NCBI GenBank assembly: GCA_015222965.1
Contig: JADFWF010000119.1
Span: 1-14,477, forward strand
DNA length: 14,477 bases
Direction: 5' to 3'
Source of the DNA: Pseudomonadota bacterium
Lineage (GTDB): Bacteria; Pseudomonadota; Gammaproteobacteria; SZUA-229
In this document: one piece after another, positions 1-6,934 of the stretch
Position numbering within the stretch: the first letter of the stretch is position 1
How the letters are laid out: each line of letters opens with the position of its first letter
Notes under the pieces: generated by a model
Database searches by the model: none
Told to the model about the DNA's origin: nothing
What the model saw: the letters and a program-made list of their open reading frames with translations, nothing else
Translations under genes and position numbers: made by a program

Positions 1-615
1 GCCGCGCAGATGGCGAAACAGGCCGGTTTTGACGGTGTAGAGATACACGCAGCAAACGGTTACCTGATCGACCAGTTCCTGCGTGATGGCAGCAACAAAC
101 GTGATGACAAGTACGGCGGCAATGAAGAGAACCGCATGCGTTTTTTAAACCAGATCATCGACACTGTGCTGGAGGTCTGGGATAACCAGAACGTAGGCAT
201 ACGGCTGTCACCCGAGAACAGCTTTAACTCGATATCTGACTCGGACCCACAGGCCCACTTCAACTATTTCATCACACAGCTAAATAGACGCGAGCTTGCT
301 TATCTACATATTCTCGAAGGTGACATGATGAGCGATGCACGAAACGTTGATTACCGTGCCTTGCGTGAAGCCTACTATGGTATCTACATGGCGAATAATG
401 GTTATGATCTGGCGCGTGCGCAATCAGCCTTAAGTAATGGAGATACTGATCTGGTCGCCTTTGGCATCCCATTCCTGGCAAACCCGGACCTGGTAAATCG
501 CTACAAAAACAAGCTGCCACTCAACGAAGCTGACCAGGTAACATTTTATGGTGGCGATGAAACCGGTTATACCGATTATCCATCTGTCGATGACGCTATC
601 GCGGAAACAGCGTAG
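1..615 (+). CDS. Old yellow enzyme family ene-reductase (NemA-like), 3' part
   Basis: FMN-dependent NAD(P)H:flavin oxidoreductase of the old yellow enzyme family, which reduces activated C=C bonds or nitro compounds in the cytosol. The frame is open from base 1, so the start lies outside the window. About 204 residues are visible of the roughly 360 usual for the family. Hallmarks are HAANGYLIDQFL (visible residues 16-27), the RDDKYGG..ENR segment (about 34-45), the GIRLSP strand, and the C-terminal FGIPFLANPDL (154 onward) and GYTDYPS. The position after FG, often Arg in NemA, is Ile here; I believe many proteobacterial members have a hydrophobic residue there, so I do not treat this as damage. 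The TAG stop lies within the first bases of a REP-like repeat. Family assignment is firm; the substrate is unknown. Confidence 0.93.
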   Translation, partial: AAQMAKQAGFDGVEIHAANGYLIDQFLRDGSNKRDDKYGGNEENRMRFLNQIIDTVLEVWDNQNVGIRLSPENSFNSISDSDPQAHFNYFITQLNRRELAYLHILEGDMMSDARNVDYRALREAYYGIYMANNGYDLARAQSALSNGDTDLVAFGIPFLANPDLVNRYKNKLPLNEADQVTFYGGDETGYTDYPSVDDAIAETA

Positions 616-683
616 ATCGGGCATTGTCCGACAGAATACAGTCATTAAAAATACCGCGAAGATGGGCAATGCCCACCCTTCAA
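612..683. repeat. REP-pair (REPIN-like) repeat, degenerate copy 1
   Basis: Two short hairpins lie about 30 bases apart: TCGGGCATTGTCCGA near the left end and GGGCAATGCCC at the right end. The outer ends read GTAGATCGGGC and GCCCACCCTT. The same layout occurs at 8312-8382 and 8557-8627 with better-preserved arms, so this is a diverged member of one family. The left terminus GTAG supplies the TAG stop (613-615) of the ene-reductase gene. Confidence 0.75.
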
Positions 684-703
684 AACTGTTAAATCACTAA
701 GGA

Positions 704-745
704 TTGAGTTAAATCAATTACTTGTAACAAACACTTCGCTAGAAT
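704..745 (+). promoter_or_regulatory. FNR/ANR-type site and -10 box (class II promoter)
   Basis: TTGAGTTAAATCAA at 704-717 matches the FNR consensus TTGAT-N4-ATCAA at 9 of 10 positions. A -10-like TAGAAT lies at 740-745, giving an expected start near 752. The site centre at 710.5 is then about 41.5 bases upstream, the canonical class II activation spacing. No good -35 hexamer is present, as expected for an activator-dependent promoter. It should drive the 40-codon gene at 781. Confidence 0.6.
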
Positions 746-780
746 GCGACTTTAACAAAATATTTCACGAGGATTTAGAT

Positions 781-903
781 ATGGGTTGTTGCGGAAGTTG
801 TGGTGGTGAAGCGCCTAATCATACAAACGAACAGGACAAGAGCAAAGAGAAGGATAAAGAGGCAACGAGCCAGCCTCAAGAGCAGGACAAAGAAAAGAAA
901 TAG
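781..903 (+). CDS. Cys-rich 40-residue microprotein
   Basis: This 40-codon ORF begins MGCCGSCGGE and continues with a highly charged, Lys/Glu/Gln/Asp-rich tail ending DKEKK. All three cysteines (3, 4 and 7) lie in the first seven residues as CCxxC flanked by glycines, suggesting metal, cluster or thiol chemistry; the tail looks disordered. The ATG follows a purine-rich GAGGA (about 769-773) at suitable spacing. An FNR-type promoter lies just upstream, and a possible terminator stem lies at 1011-1033. It is cytosolic as far as can be seen, with no signal or membrane segment. I do not recognise a named family. That it is a real gene is well supported by promoter, ribosome binding site and composition; its role is unknown. 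Confidence 0.7.
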   Translation: MGCCGSCGGEAPNHTNEQDKSKEKDKEATSQPQEQDKEKK

Positions 904-955
904 TCTGTAATAAGCCGCTTTTTCTGACAGGTAATGTTGGATCTGAGCCGAAAGA

Positions 956-1080
956 GAAGTTGGCAGTTATCAGTTGGCATTCGTCAGTAAAAGCAAAACC
1001 ATAGTTCGTGCTACAAAGCACGCGGCTTTGTAGACTTTTTGTTTTTAACTGCAAACTGATAACTGCCTACTGCCAACTTC
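956..1080. repeat. 125-bp inverted-repeat element (TGGCAGT-type)
   Basis: The element starts GAAGTTGGCAGTTATCAG and ends CTGCCTACTGCCAACTTC, so its ends form a perfect inverted repeat of about 12 bases with further degenerate complementarity inward. It contains an internal 9-bp hairpin. A related segment in the opposite orientation lies at 7779-7848, sharing the permuted CAGTAGGCAGTT/GTTTGCAGTTAAAAACAA pattern and a CTTTGTAG core. It encodes no transposase; it is a small non-autonomous or low-complexity dispersed repeat. Confidence 0.65.
1011..1047 (+). terminator. Possible rho-independent terminator inside the repeat
   Basis: CTACAAAGC (1011-1019) pairs perfectly with GCTTTGTAG (1025-1033) around a 5-base loop, followed by ACTTTTTGTTTTT. 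It could end transcription from the FNR-type promoter upstream, 108 bases after the microprotein stop. The stem is AT-rich, so strength is uncertain. Confidence 0.4.
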
Positions 1081-1145
1081 TGTTAATGGCCAAACACGGT
1101 CATACGCTACTTGAAATCACCTATCGATAGCGCCATGTTAATGCT

Positions 1146-1880
1146 ATGCCTTTAAAACACATAATCGTCTGGGTGTTTGCGCATCTGATACTTATAACCA
1201 GCGGGCTGGTTACTGCGGATGAATACACGCTGCACCGCCAGCAGATGGTTAATGTCATCAAAGATGATGTGCATACCACCGAAAAGGCTATCAACAAAAA
1301 ATCATTTAATAAAATCGTCATGCAGGCCATGAATACGGTTCCCCGGCATGAGTTTGTGCCAGCAGGCCTGCGCTCTCAGGCATATGAAAATCGGCCTTTG
1401 CCCATCGGCCATGGCCAGACCATCTCACAACCGTACATCGTTGCCTTGATGACTGATCTCCTGGAGCCTCAGCCAGATCAACGCATTCTCGAGATAGGCA
1501 CGGGTTCAGGTTACCAGGCAGCGGTGCTCGCGCAGCTGGTAGCGCAGGTATACAGTATAGAAATTATCGAAGCGCTAGGTGCATCTTCAACGCAGCTGCT
1601 GAGTCACCTGGGATATGACAATATCAAAACACGCATTGCTGATGGCTATAATGGATGGCCGCAACACGCACCTTTTGACGGCATCATCGTGACGGCCGCC
1701 ATCAGCCACATTCCGCCGCCGCTGGTTCAGCAGCTCAAAAAAGGCGGTCGCATGATTATCCCTGTAGGCACACGGTTCCAGACGCAGTACCTGACACTGG
1801 TCGAAAAAGACATGCAGGGCAAAGTCACTACCCGACAGTTACTGCCGGTCATTTTTGTACCGTTTACCGGCAGCCATTAA
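1146..1880 (+). CDS. pcm: Protein-L-isoaspartate O-methyltransferase, exported form
   Basis: SAM-dependent repair enzyme that methylates isoaspartyl residues of damaged proteins. Family landmarks: VPRHEFVP (65-72), PLPIGHGQTISQPYIVALMT (84-103), SAM motif I LEIGTGSGYQAA (115-126), the GYNGWPQHAPFDGIIVTAA region (167-185), and GGRMIIPVG (200-208). The protein is 244 residues, longer than the usual cytosolic enzyme of about 210. The extra N-terminus is a hydrophobic signal-like segment (about 5-22) with a plausible cleavage site after VTA at 24, suggesting a periplasmic or membrane-tethered enzyme. The start at 1146 is the only in-frame ATG after an upstream stop; its ribosome binding site is weak. 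It ends 14 bases before the next gene, a likely operon partner. Enzyme identity is secure; export is inferred from the sequence. Confidence 0.92.
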   Translation: MPLKHIIVWVFAHLILITSGLVTADEYTLHRQQMVNVIKDDVHTTEKAINKKSFNKIVMQAMNTVPRHEFVPAGLRSQAYENRPLPIGHGQTISQPYIVALMTDLLEPQPDQRILEIGTGSGYQAAVLAQLVAQVYSIEIIEALGASSTQLLSHLGYDNIKTRIADGYNGWPQHAPFDGIIVTAAISHIPPPLVQQLKKGGRMIIPVGTRFQTQYLTLVEKDMQGKVTTRQLLPVIFVPFTGSH

Positions 1881-1894
1881 CACGCCATCAGACA

Positions 1895-4372
1895 ATGCAC
1901 CCAGCGATAGATGATCAAACTGTAACACCGCCGTTGCTGTCTGTTTTTATCCTGTCAGCCTCAGCCCTGGCATACGAAATCCTGCTGATAAGACTTTTTT
2001 CGATCGTTCACTGGCACCATTTTGCATTCATGGTCATCAGTATCGCATTGCTGGGTTACGGTGTGAGCGGCAGTTTAATCACCGTGTTTCGACGTTGGCT
2101 GCTGGAAAACTATGACCGCGTATTTATCGCCAATACACTATTATTTGGCCTTTCATCCATTGCCTGTTTCATCATCGTACAGCAACTGCCCTTTAATACA
2201 CTGGAAATACTGTGGGACCGCTCCCAGTGGCAGCGCCTGCTGTTGAGCTATCTATTGCTGGCGCTGCCCTTTTTCTTTGTTGCCAATGCCATCGCGCTCA
2301 CCATAATGCGCTTCCATCAGAAAATCGCGCTGGTGTATGGCATAGATCTCATCGGTGCCGGCATAGGTACGGTGTTAGTCATGGCGCTGCTGCAAATATT
2401 TTCGCCTGACGCCATATTGCGCATCCTGGCAATCAGCGGCATAACAGCCGGTTTTTTTGCATTGTCCAGTTTCAGCAGCAGACAAAAACAGCTAGCCGCT
2501 GCTTTGATCTCACTGTGCATGCTCGCAATTTTTGTGACGCCGCAGGAATGGGTCGCTCTACGCTTATCAGAATACAAGGGACTTGCACAAACACTATTGA
2601 TAAAAGATGTTTCTTTGCGCTCCTCGCACACATCCCCCATCTCACAGACCGATGTTGTACAGAGTCCTTTCATTCCATTTCGCCATGCGCCGGGTTTGAG
2701 CCTGCAGAGTCCTGCAGGGCCGCCCGAACAGCTCGCCGTTTTCAGAGACGGTGACGAAATGACAACCATCGATCATGTCACGGATGAAAGTTCAGCAGAT
2801 ACAGGTCCAGGTGAATATTTTGACTACATGAGCTCCGCCCTGCCTTATCACGTACACAGTTCACCAAAAAACACCTTAATCCTGGCTTCAGCCACCGGTG
2901 CACAGATATTACAGGCGCATTTTTATAACATACCGAAAATCGATGCAGTCGAGTCTGACAAGCAGCTCAGCTTACTGATTACAAAACAGTATGCAGATTA
3001 TTTCGGCTGGCAGAAACTGAGACACAAGGTAACGATACACAACATATCAGCACGCGGATTTGCGGCATCAGAAAAACAATATGATCTTGTCGTTCTGGGG
3101 CCGTCCGGCGCATCAACCGGCGGTTCGGCAGGCGTACATGCACTATCTGCGTCTTATGATTATACCGTTGAAGCCCTGCAGTCCTACCTGAAATTGCTCG
3201 CACCTGAAGGACTATTAAGCTTAACCTTATGGACCAGCACACCTGCTCGTGGAAACCTGAAGCTATTTGAAACGGCCGTTGCAGCAATGAAGAATGCCGG
3301 GATAAATGCGCCTGAAAACAACATCGCATGGATCCGAAGCTGGAATACTGCAACGCTGTTACTCAAGAACACCGCCTTGACCGATGCAGAAATAAACAAG
3401 GTGCGTGACTTCAGTACATCACGCAGCTTTGACCTGGCATGGTTACCCGGAATCAGCCCGCTTGAAGTTAACAGCTACCAGGTATTGCAGGAACCTGTTT
3501 TTTATCTCGCTGCCCGGTCTTCGTTGAAAGGCTCAGATGGCGGTTTCATCGGTGACGACTTCATTCAGGAATATAAATACGACATACAGGCCGCCACCGA
3601 CAACAGACCTTATTTCAATAATTTTTTCAAATGGTCAAGTATCAAAGAACTGCTTGCATTACCCGGGCAAGCGGGCATATCCATGATAGGCGTTGGTTAT
3701 CCAACCTTGCTGATATCCCTGGCACAGGCTTCTGCTGCCACATTGATCCTGATATTGCTGCCTTTAATGTTTTTGAAGAAAGATAAAAAGAAATCGTCGG
3801 AAAAACGCCGGAACATTATCATTTACTTTCTGGCAATCGGGCTGGCATTTCTTTTTATTGAGATTGCCTTTATCCAGAAGTTTACCCTGATCCTCAGCCA
3901 GCCACTGTACGCAGTCGCCGTCACATTATGCGCCTTCCTGATTTTTTCAGGTCTTGGCAGCCTCTATGTCCAGAACCGCATGAGGGCTGAATCAGAGTAC
4001 ACCATAACCGTCTTATTGCGCCATTCAGTGACACTGATCGGGCTGATCACTGTATCCTATATCGTAGTGTTACCGCTAATCAGCAGTTCGATTATGGCAT
4101 TATCTGAAATCATGCGAATCATTTCAGCTTTTGTTCTCGCTGCACCACTCGCATTTGTCATGGGCATGCCATTCCCGCTTGGCATGGCCAGGCTGCAAAA
4201 GACCCGTCCAGATCTCATGCCCTGGGCCTGGGGTATCAACGGCTGCGCCTCAGTGCTGAGCGCAATACTGGCTGTATTACTGGCGATAGAGATAGGTTTT
4301 AACGGTGTAATGTTAAGTGCAGTCGTGCTATATGTCGCGGCATGGAGAAGCGCCTTAAGCCCTCATTACTGA
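1895..4372 (+). CDS. Large membrane protein with degenerate spermidine-synthase domain
   Basis: An 825-residue protein with about seven N-terminal membrane helices (residues 14-215), a soluble domain (about 220-600) and about six to seven C-terminal helices (605-820). The N-terminal ALAYEILLIRLFSIVHWHHF motif typifies fused membrane spermidine-synthase-like proteins. The soluble part has the Rossmann layout of aminopropyltransferases: YFDYMSSALPYH (308-319), LILASATGAQ (about 327-336) and AVESD (349-353). The glycine-rich cofactor motif is degraded. The family's catalytic Asp after the fourth strand is absent (YDLVVLGPSGA, 396-406, where VIxDxxDP would be expected). It is therefore probably not a working aminopropyltransferase; transport, sensing or lipid-linked chemistry are alternatives. 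It lies 14 bases after pcm, in likely operon. Its end overlaps the convergent FHA gene by 7 bases. Confidence 0.85.
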   Translation: MHPAIDDQTVTPPLLSVFILSASALAYEILLIRLFSIVHWHHFAFMVISIALLGYGVSGSLITVFRRWLLENYDRVFIANTLLFGLSSIACFIIVQQLPFNTLEILWDRSQWQRLLLSYLLLALPFFFVANAIALTIMRFHQKIALVYGIDLIGAGIGTVLVMALLQIFSPDAILRILAISGITAGFFALSSFSSRQKQLAAALISLCMLAIFVTPQEWVALRLSEYKGLAQTLLIKDVSLRSSHTSPISQTDVVQSPFIPFRHAPGLSLQSPAGPPEQLAVFRDGDEMTTIDHVTDESSADTGPGEYFDYMSSALPYHVHSSPKNTLILASATGAQILQAHFYNIPKIDAVESDKQLSLLITKQYADYFGWQKLRHKVTIHNISARGFAASEKQYDLVVLGPSGASTGGSAGVHALSASYDYTVEALQSYLKLLAPEGLLSLTLWTSTPARGNLKLFETAVAAMKNAGINAPENNIAWIRSWNTATLLLKNTALTDAEINKVRDFSTSRSFDLAWLPGISPLEVNSYQVLQEPVFYLAARSSLKGSDGGFIGDDFIQEYKYDIQAATDNRPYFNNFFKWSSIKELLALPGQAGISMIGVGYPTLLISLAQASAATLILILLPLMFLKKDKKKSSEKRRNIIIYFLAIGLAFLFIEIAFIQKFTLILSQPLYAVAVTLCAFLIFSGLGSLYVQNRMRAESEYTITVLLRHSVTLIGLITVSYIVVLPLISSSIMALSEIMRIISAFVLAAPLAFVMGMPFPLGMARLQKTRPDLMPWAWGINGCASVLSAILAVLLAIEIGFNGVMLSAVVLYVAAWRSALSPHY

Positions 4373-4734
4373 GGCGAATATTCTGTCTGTGTACCAACGT
4401 TTGACTGATCATCAAACACTCTGTATTCATAGCCGCAGATGCGTATCGCATCGCCATGTTTTATTTGCTTTTCTTTCACAGCAATATTGTTCACATATGT
4501 GCCATTAGTACTGCCCAGATCCCGGATAGTGATATCTAACTGCTCTGGCAGAAAATTATTTGGCACTAGCGTAAGCAGTGCATGTTCACCACTCACATCG
4601 CCGTCATCCAGCTGTAAACTGTTTCCATGATTTCGGCCGATAGTGAAATCACCTGCTGACATATCTATTTCAGAAACCACAGCACCGTTAACAATATGTT
4701 TTAGTTTAATCAAGGTTAACTCCCGATCATGCAT
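4366..4734 (-). CDS. FHA-domain protein (phosphothreonine-binding)
   Basis: A 122-residue protein consisting almost entirely of one forkhead-associated domain, which binds phosphothreonine peptides. Signature residues are present: TIGR (31-34), the S48..H51 pair in VSGEHALL, and DLGSTNGTYVNN (72-83), followed by HGDAIRICGYEYRV. No other catalytic or membrane part is seen, so it is a cytosolic adaptor. No Ser/Thr kinase or secretion gene is adjacent, so the partner is unknown. Start choice: the ATG at 4734 has no ribosome binding site, whereas GGGAG lies six bases before an in-frame TTG at 4713-4711, which would give a protein starting IKLKHIVNG. The shorter form is possible and would keep the whole domain. 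The 3' end overlaps the convergent 825-codon gene by 7 bases, with no terminator visible between them. Confidence 0.88.
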   Translation of the reverse strand: MHDRELTLIKLKHIVNGAVVSEIDMSAGDFTIGRNHGNSLQLDDGDVSGEHALLTLVPNNFLPEQLDITIRDLGSTNGTYVNNIAVKEKQIKHGDAIRICGYEYRVFDDQSNVGTQTEYSPQ

Positions 4735-4946
4735 AATAAAATTTATTGATTAACCATAGCCCAAATGACAATTAAAAGTGCATGAAAAACCATAAAAGCT
4801 TTTTAGAATATTTCTAACATCTAATGCGATTAATAATTTTATTAAAATAATCATGAAAATCATTTCAATTTCAAAGCATTGGACGTATACTGAATATCCG
4901 CTAGAAAAAATACCAGCGGTAAATGTGAAGAAATAAGGAGAAGGAT

Positions 4947-5054
4947 ATGGAAAAGAATAAATCTGTTGAAGAGGAAACGAGACGGCTAACATTCGCGGTT
5001 ATATATATGTCAGTTTTCGTACTTGTGTTATTTGGTTTAGGGCCCTCTGTGTAA
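4947..5054 (+). CDS. 35-residue single-span membrane peptide
   Basis: A 35-codon ORF preceded by a near-ideal ribosome binding site, AAGGAGAAGG (4935-4944), two bases from the ATG when the whole purine run is counted, and followed by a strong terminator at 5101-5131. The peptide has a charged N-terminus (MEKNKSVEEETRR), then one hydrophobic helix (about residues 14-31, FAVIYMSVFVLVLFGLG) and a short PSV end. This is the layout of small inner-membrane subunits or regulatory microproteins, with the N-terminus probably cytoplasmic. A weak promoter-like pair (TTGGAC 4879-4884, TAGAAA 4902-4907, 17-base spacer) lies upstream. I do not recognise a family. It is flanked by divergent FHA and convergent DHH genes and therefore seems to be its own transcription unit. 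Confidence 0.65.
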   Translation: MEKNKSVEEETRRLTFAVIYMSVFVLVLFGLGPSV

Positions 5055-5100
5055 AGAAAGTTATATAACTAAGACAAATACTATTGCTTAAGCAAATATT

Positions 5101-5131
5101 ACGGTGACTTATAAGTGTCACCGTTTTTTTT
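5101..5131 (+). terminator. Rho-independent terminator
   Basis: ACGGTGAC (5101-5108) pairs perfectly with GTCACCGT (5117-5124) around an 8-base loop, and a run of eight T ends at 5131. Orientation is plus, fitting the 35-codon gene. The other strand has no T-run after the stem. Between the stop codon and the stem lie two 12-bp palindromes, AGTTATATAACT (5059-5070) and TTGCTTAAGCAA (5084-5095), of unknown meaning. Confidence 0.85.
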
Positions 5132-5151
5132 GCGCCATTTCTTTTATCTGT

Positions 5152-6003
5152 TTAATCAACGCCTTCACCTTGCCAACCGATCTGCACCGTAAAACCAGCA
5201 GCCTTTTCATGCCCGCCACCACCATATTTTTTTGCCACTTCTGCCACATCGATACCATCATCACTCGAACGCAGACTGAATGAGCGGCCATCTGCGTGGT
5301 CCCAGTAACAGGCGGCAAATGCCTCGCCGATAGACATAATGTGGCCCGCATCGGAGACATAAGCTGATGAGGCATTAAGCACCGGCACATCATGACCGCC
5401 GATAACCATCCGCCGTACACCGGAGGCAATCAATTCCTTCACATCTTTTTGCAAGCGGCGTTCGATCGCCTCACCATCGCGCTTCAATGCTTCGATACCA
5501 TCAGCACTCTCCATGAGCCTGTCCCATACTTCGAAATCATAGGGGTATGATGCAAGCGCAGCATTAATCTCTCTCGTGCCTTCGAGCTTAAATTGCCACA
5601 GGTCACGGTCCTGAATATAAGCGATAAGTTCCGGTGCCGGCCGATCTGGCACAAACCACTGCCATGTCAGCATGGCACCAGACTGGTTCATATCAAACAG
5701 GCCCTGTATTTTTCCGGCTTTTAACAACACAGATAAGTCTTTTTCAGCAGAGATGTGGTGATCTAGAATTGTTATGCTGGCGGCAACTCCTAACATATCT
5801 TCCAGCACATCTTTCTTATAAGAGAAATCGACCAGAAACACATCCATTCCGGTGACATCAGGCGGTGACTGCTGATGAATACCTTTATAAAACGCAACAT
5901 CGTCACCCAGCGCATGACGAACAGCCCAGGCAGCACCGAATCCATCGAGACAGTTACCGTGGTAGATACATAAGGTTTTTACTTCGTCGTCGGTGATAGC
6001 CAT
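5152..6003 (-). CDS. DHH/DHHA1 family phosphoesterase
   Basis: A 283-residue cytosolic metal-dependent phosphoesterase of the DHH superfamily (RecJ, NrnA and cyclic-dinucleotide hydrolase relatives). Visible motifs: HGNCLDGFGAAW (15-26, the metal-binding D-containing N-terminal motif), VDFSY (58-62), DHH (81-83), QDRDLW (131-136), and the DHHA1 signature GGGGHEKAAGF (261-271). The length fits a compact exonuclease or oligonucleotide phosphatase without RecJ's extra domains, so nano-RNA, short DNA or a nucleotide are possible substrates; the sequence does not decide. The ATG at 6003 lies 5 bases after the upstream 70-codon gene, so the two are almost certainly co-transcribed. It is the last gene of a three-gene minus-strand operon. 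No minus-strand terminator is obvious downstream. Confidence 0.9.
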   Translation of the reverse strand: MAITDDEVKTLCIYHGNCLDGFGAAWAVRHALGDDVAFYKGIHQQSPPDVTGMDVFLVDFSYKKDVLEDMLGVAASITILDHHISAEKDLSVLLKAGKIQGLFDMNQSGAMLTWQWFVPDRPAPELIAYIQDRDLWQFKLEGTREINAALASYPYDFEVWDRLMESADGIEALKRDGEAIERRLQKDVKELIASGVRRMVIGGHDVPVLNASSAYVSDAGHIMSIGEAFAACYWDHADGRSFSLRSSDDGIDVAEVAKKYGGGGHEKAAGFTVQIGWQGEGVD

Positions 6004-6008
6004 AACAA

Positions 6009-6221
6009 TTACTCACTCTTGTTCGTGGAAACTTTCACACAAAACATGATAAAAAACGCATTCCAGTTATCATAACCTTCGACATCGTCAATATCTGATA
6101 AATCACCCTGGCTTTTCAGATAAGCCAACGACTTCCCTATCTGCGCATCATCGATGCCATTTAACTTGATCAGTTCGATCGCTGCTTCTGAGGGTGCCCA
6201 TTCATTTAGTAATTTACACAT
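6009..6221 (-). CDS. Small protein resembling the DnaT DNA-binding domain
   Basis: A 70-residue acidic, soluble protein between a methyltransferase gene (8-base gap) and a DHH phosphoesterase gene (5-base gap). The pattern EWAPSEAAIELIKLNGIDD, then a short helical stretch with KSLAYLKSQGD, then YDNWNAFFIMFCVK recalls the DnaT-type domain. In that fold W-x-P-S-x-x-x-x-x-L-x-x-x-G-I is followed by a helix, and then by a Trp-(D/N)-x-x-F-(I/L)-x-x-V-(K/R) end. The acidic linker SDIDDVEG (42-49) replaces the usual short loop. No membrane or signal segment is seen. The AAAGAG upstream of the ATG is an acceptable ribosome binding site. The similarity is judged by eye; if correct, single-stranded DNA or primosome-type binding is possible. 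Otherwise it is a conserved hypothetical protein. Confidence 0.6.
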   Translation of the reverse strand: MCKLLNEWAPSEAAIELIKLNGIDDAQIGKSLAYLKSQGDLSDIDDVEGYDNWNAFFIMFCVKVSTNKSE

Positions 6222-6229
6222 AAAACTCT

Positions 6230-6934
6230 TTACTTCTGTAGCAGATCGACACGCATCGGCATCCAGAATTGCGCGCCATCCGCACCGACATGCTGTTCAA
6301 AGCGCTGTTTGACCAGATCATATAACGCATCATCGAGGGCATGATAGCTATGCGTTGCTTTTATCGTGTTTTCCTCAAACTCGGCAAAATTTTCAAACCT
6401 CATCGGCGAATTAAAAAACACTTCCTCCACCAGGCTGAACAAACCATCATCAACCGCTTTCTCCAGTGCATCGAAGGCAGCTTTACGGACTTTTTGCTCA
6501 TCATGAAATAAACGCAGGATCTCATTAAAATCACCGGCAAAAACCGGCTCGGAGATATAAGCCAGACCACCCGGTTTCAATACACGTCTGATCTCATGCA
6601 TCGATGATTCCATTAACTCTAACGGTACGTGGTGCAGCGACTTAAACATGAACACCACATCGACAGACTCATCTTCCAGCGGAATCTCCTGTGCACCCGA
6701 GAGGCCGAATGTCACATTGGCCAGATCAGTAATCTGCCTGTTTTTCTGATGTGCGATCTCGTCGACTTCCAGGGCGGTAAGCCTGCGTTCAGCTCCAGCG
6801 GTCGCGATATTGCGGGTGATTTCGGCACCACCGCATCCCAGCTCGAGGATGTGCTTGCCATCCAGTGATAACAGGCGCTCATATATCTCAGATTCGAGAC
6901 AGTTAACCTCGATCTGCTCAACCGCTATTTCCAT
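6230..6934 (-). CDS. Class I SAM-dependent methyltransferase
   Basis: A 234-residue cytosolic methyltransferase of the Methyltransf_11 type. SAM-binding motif I ILELGCGGAEI is at 29-39, the acidic ribose-binding residue is in ALEVD (about E56), and motif II SVDVVFMFKSLHHV is at 90-103, followed by the LKPGG turn (119-123). The C-terminal third (about 130-234) carries a variable, largely helical cap that would set the substrate, which cannot be read from sequence. The ATG at 6934 follows AGGTG at good spacing, the clearest ribosome binding site of the operon. It is the first gene of the operon with the DnaT-like and DHH genes; the tight spacing suggests a shared nucleic-acid or nucleotide-related job, but that is inference. 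Confidence 0.87.
   Translation of the reverse strand: MEIAVEQIEVNCLESEIYERLLSLDGKHILELGCGGAEITRNIATAGAERRLTALEVDEIAHQKNRQITDLANVTFGLSGAQEIPLEDESVDVVFMFKSLHHVPLELMESSMHEIRRVLKPGGLAYISEPVFAGDFNEILRLFHDEQKVRKAAFDALEKAVDDGLFSLVEEVFFNSPMRFENFAEFEENTIKATHSYHALDDALYDLVKQRFEQHVGADGAQFWMPMRVDLLQK

Noticed and set aside
272..669. Two overlapping minus-strand ORFs antisense to the ene-reductase gene end
   Set aside because: The plus-strand protein has clear family motifs throughout; the antisense translations are low-complexity and run into the repeat.
815..1054. 79-codon minus-strand ORF
   Set aside because: Mostly derived from the 956-1080 repeat and antisense to the Cys-rich microprotein; no ribosome binding site.
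1135..1155. Six-codon upstream ORF MLMLCL overlapping the pcm start
   Set aside because: No ribosome binding site and very short; overlap with the pcm start is likely chance, unlike the leader at 10071.
2317..2769. 150-codon minus-strand ORF inside the spermidine-synthase-like gene
   Set aside because: Antisense shadow of a well-supported 825-residue gene; Cys/Met/Ser-rich composition without domain pattern or ribosome binding site.
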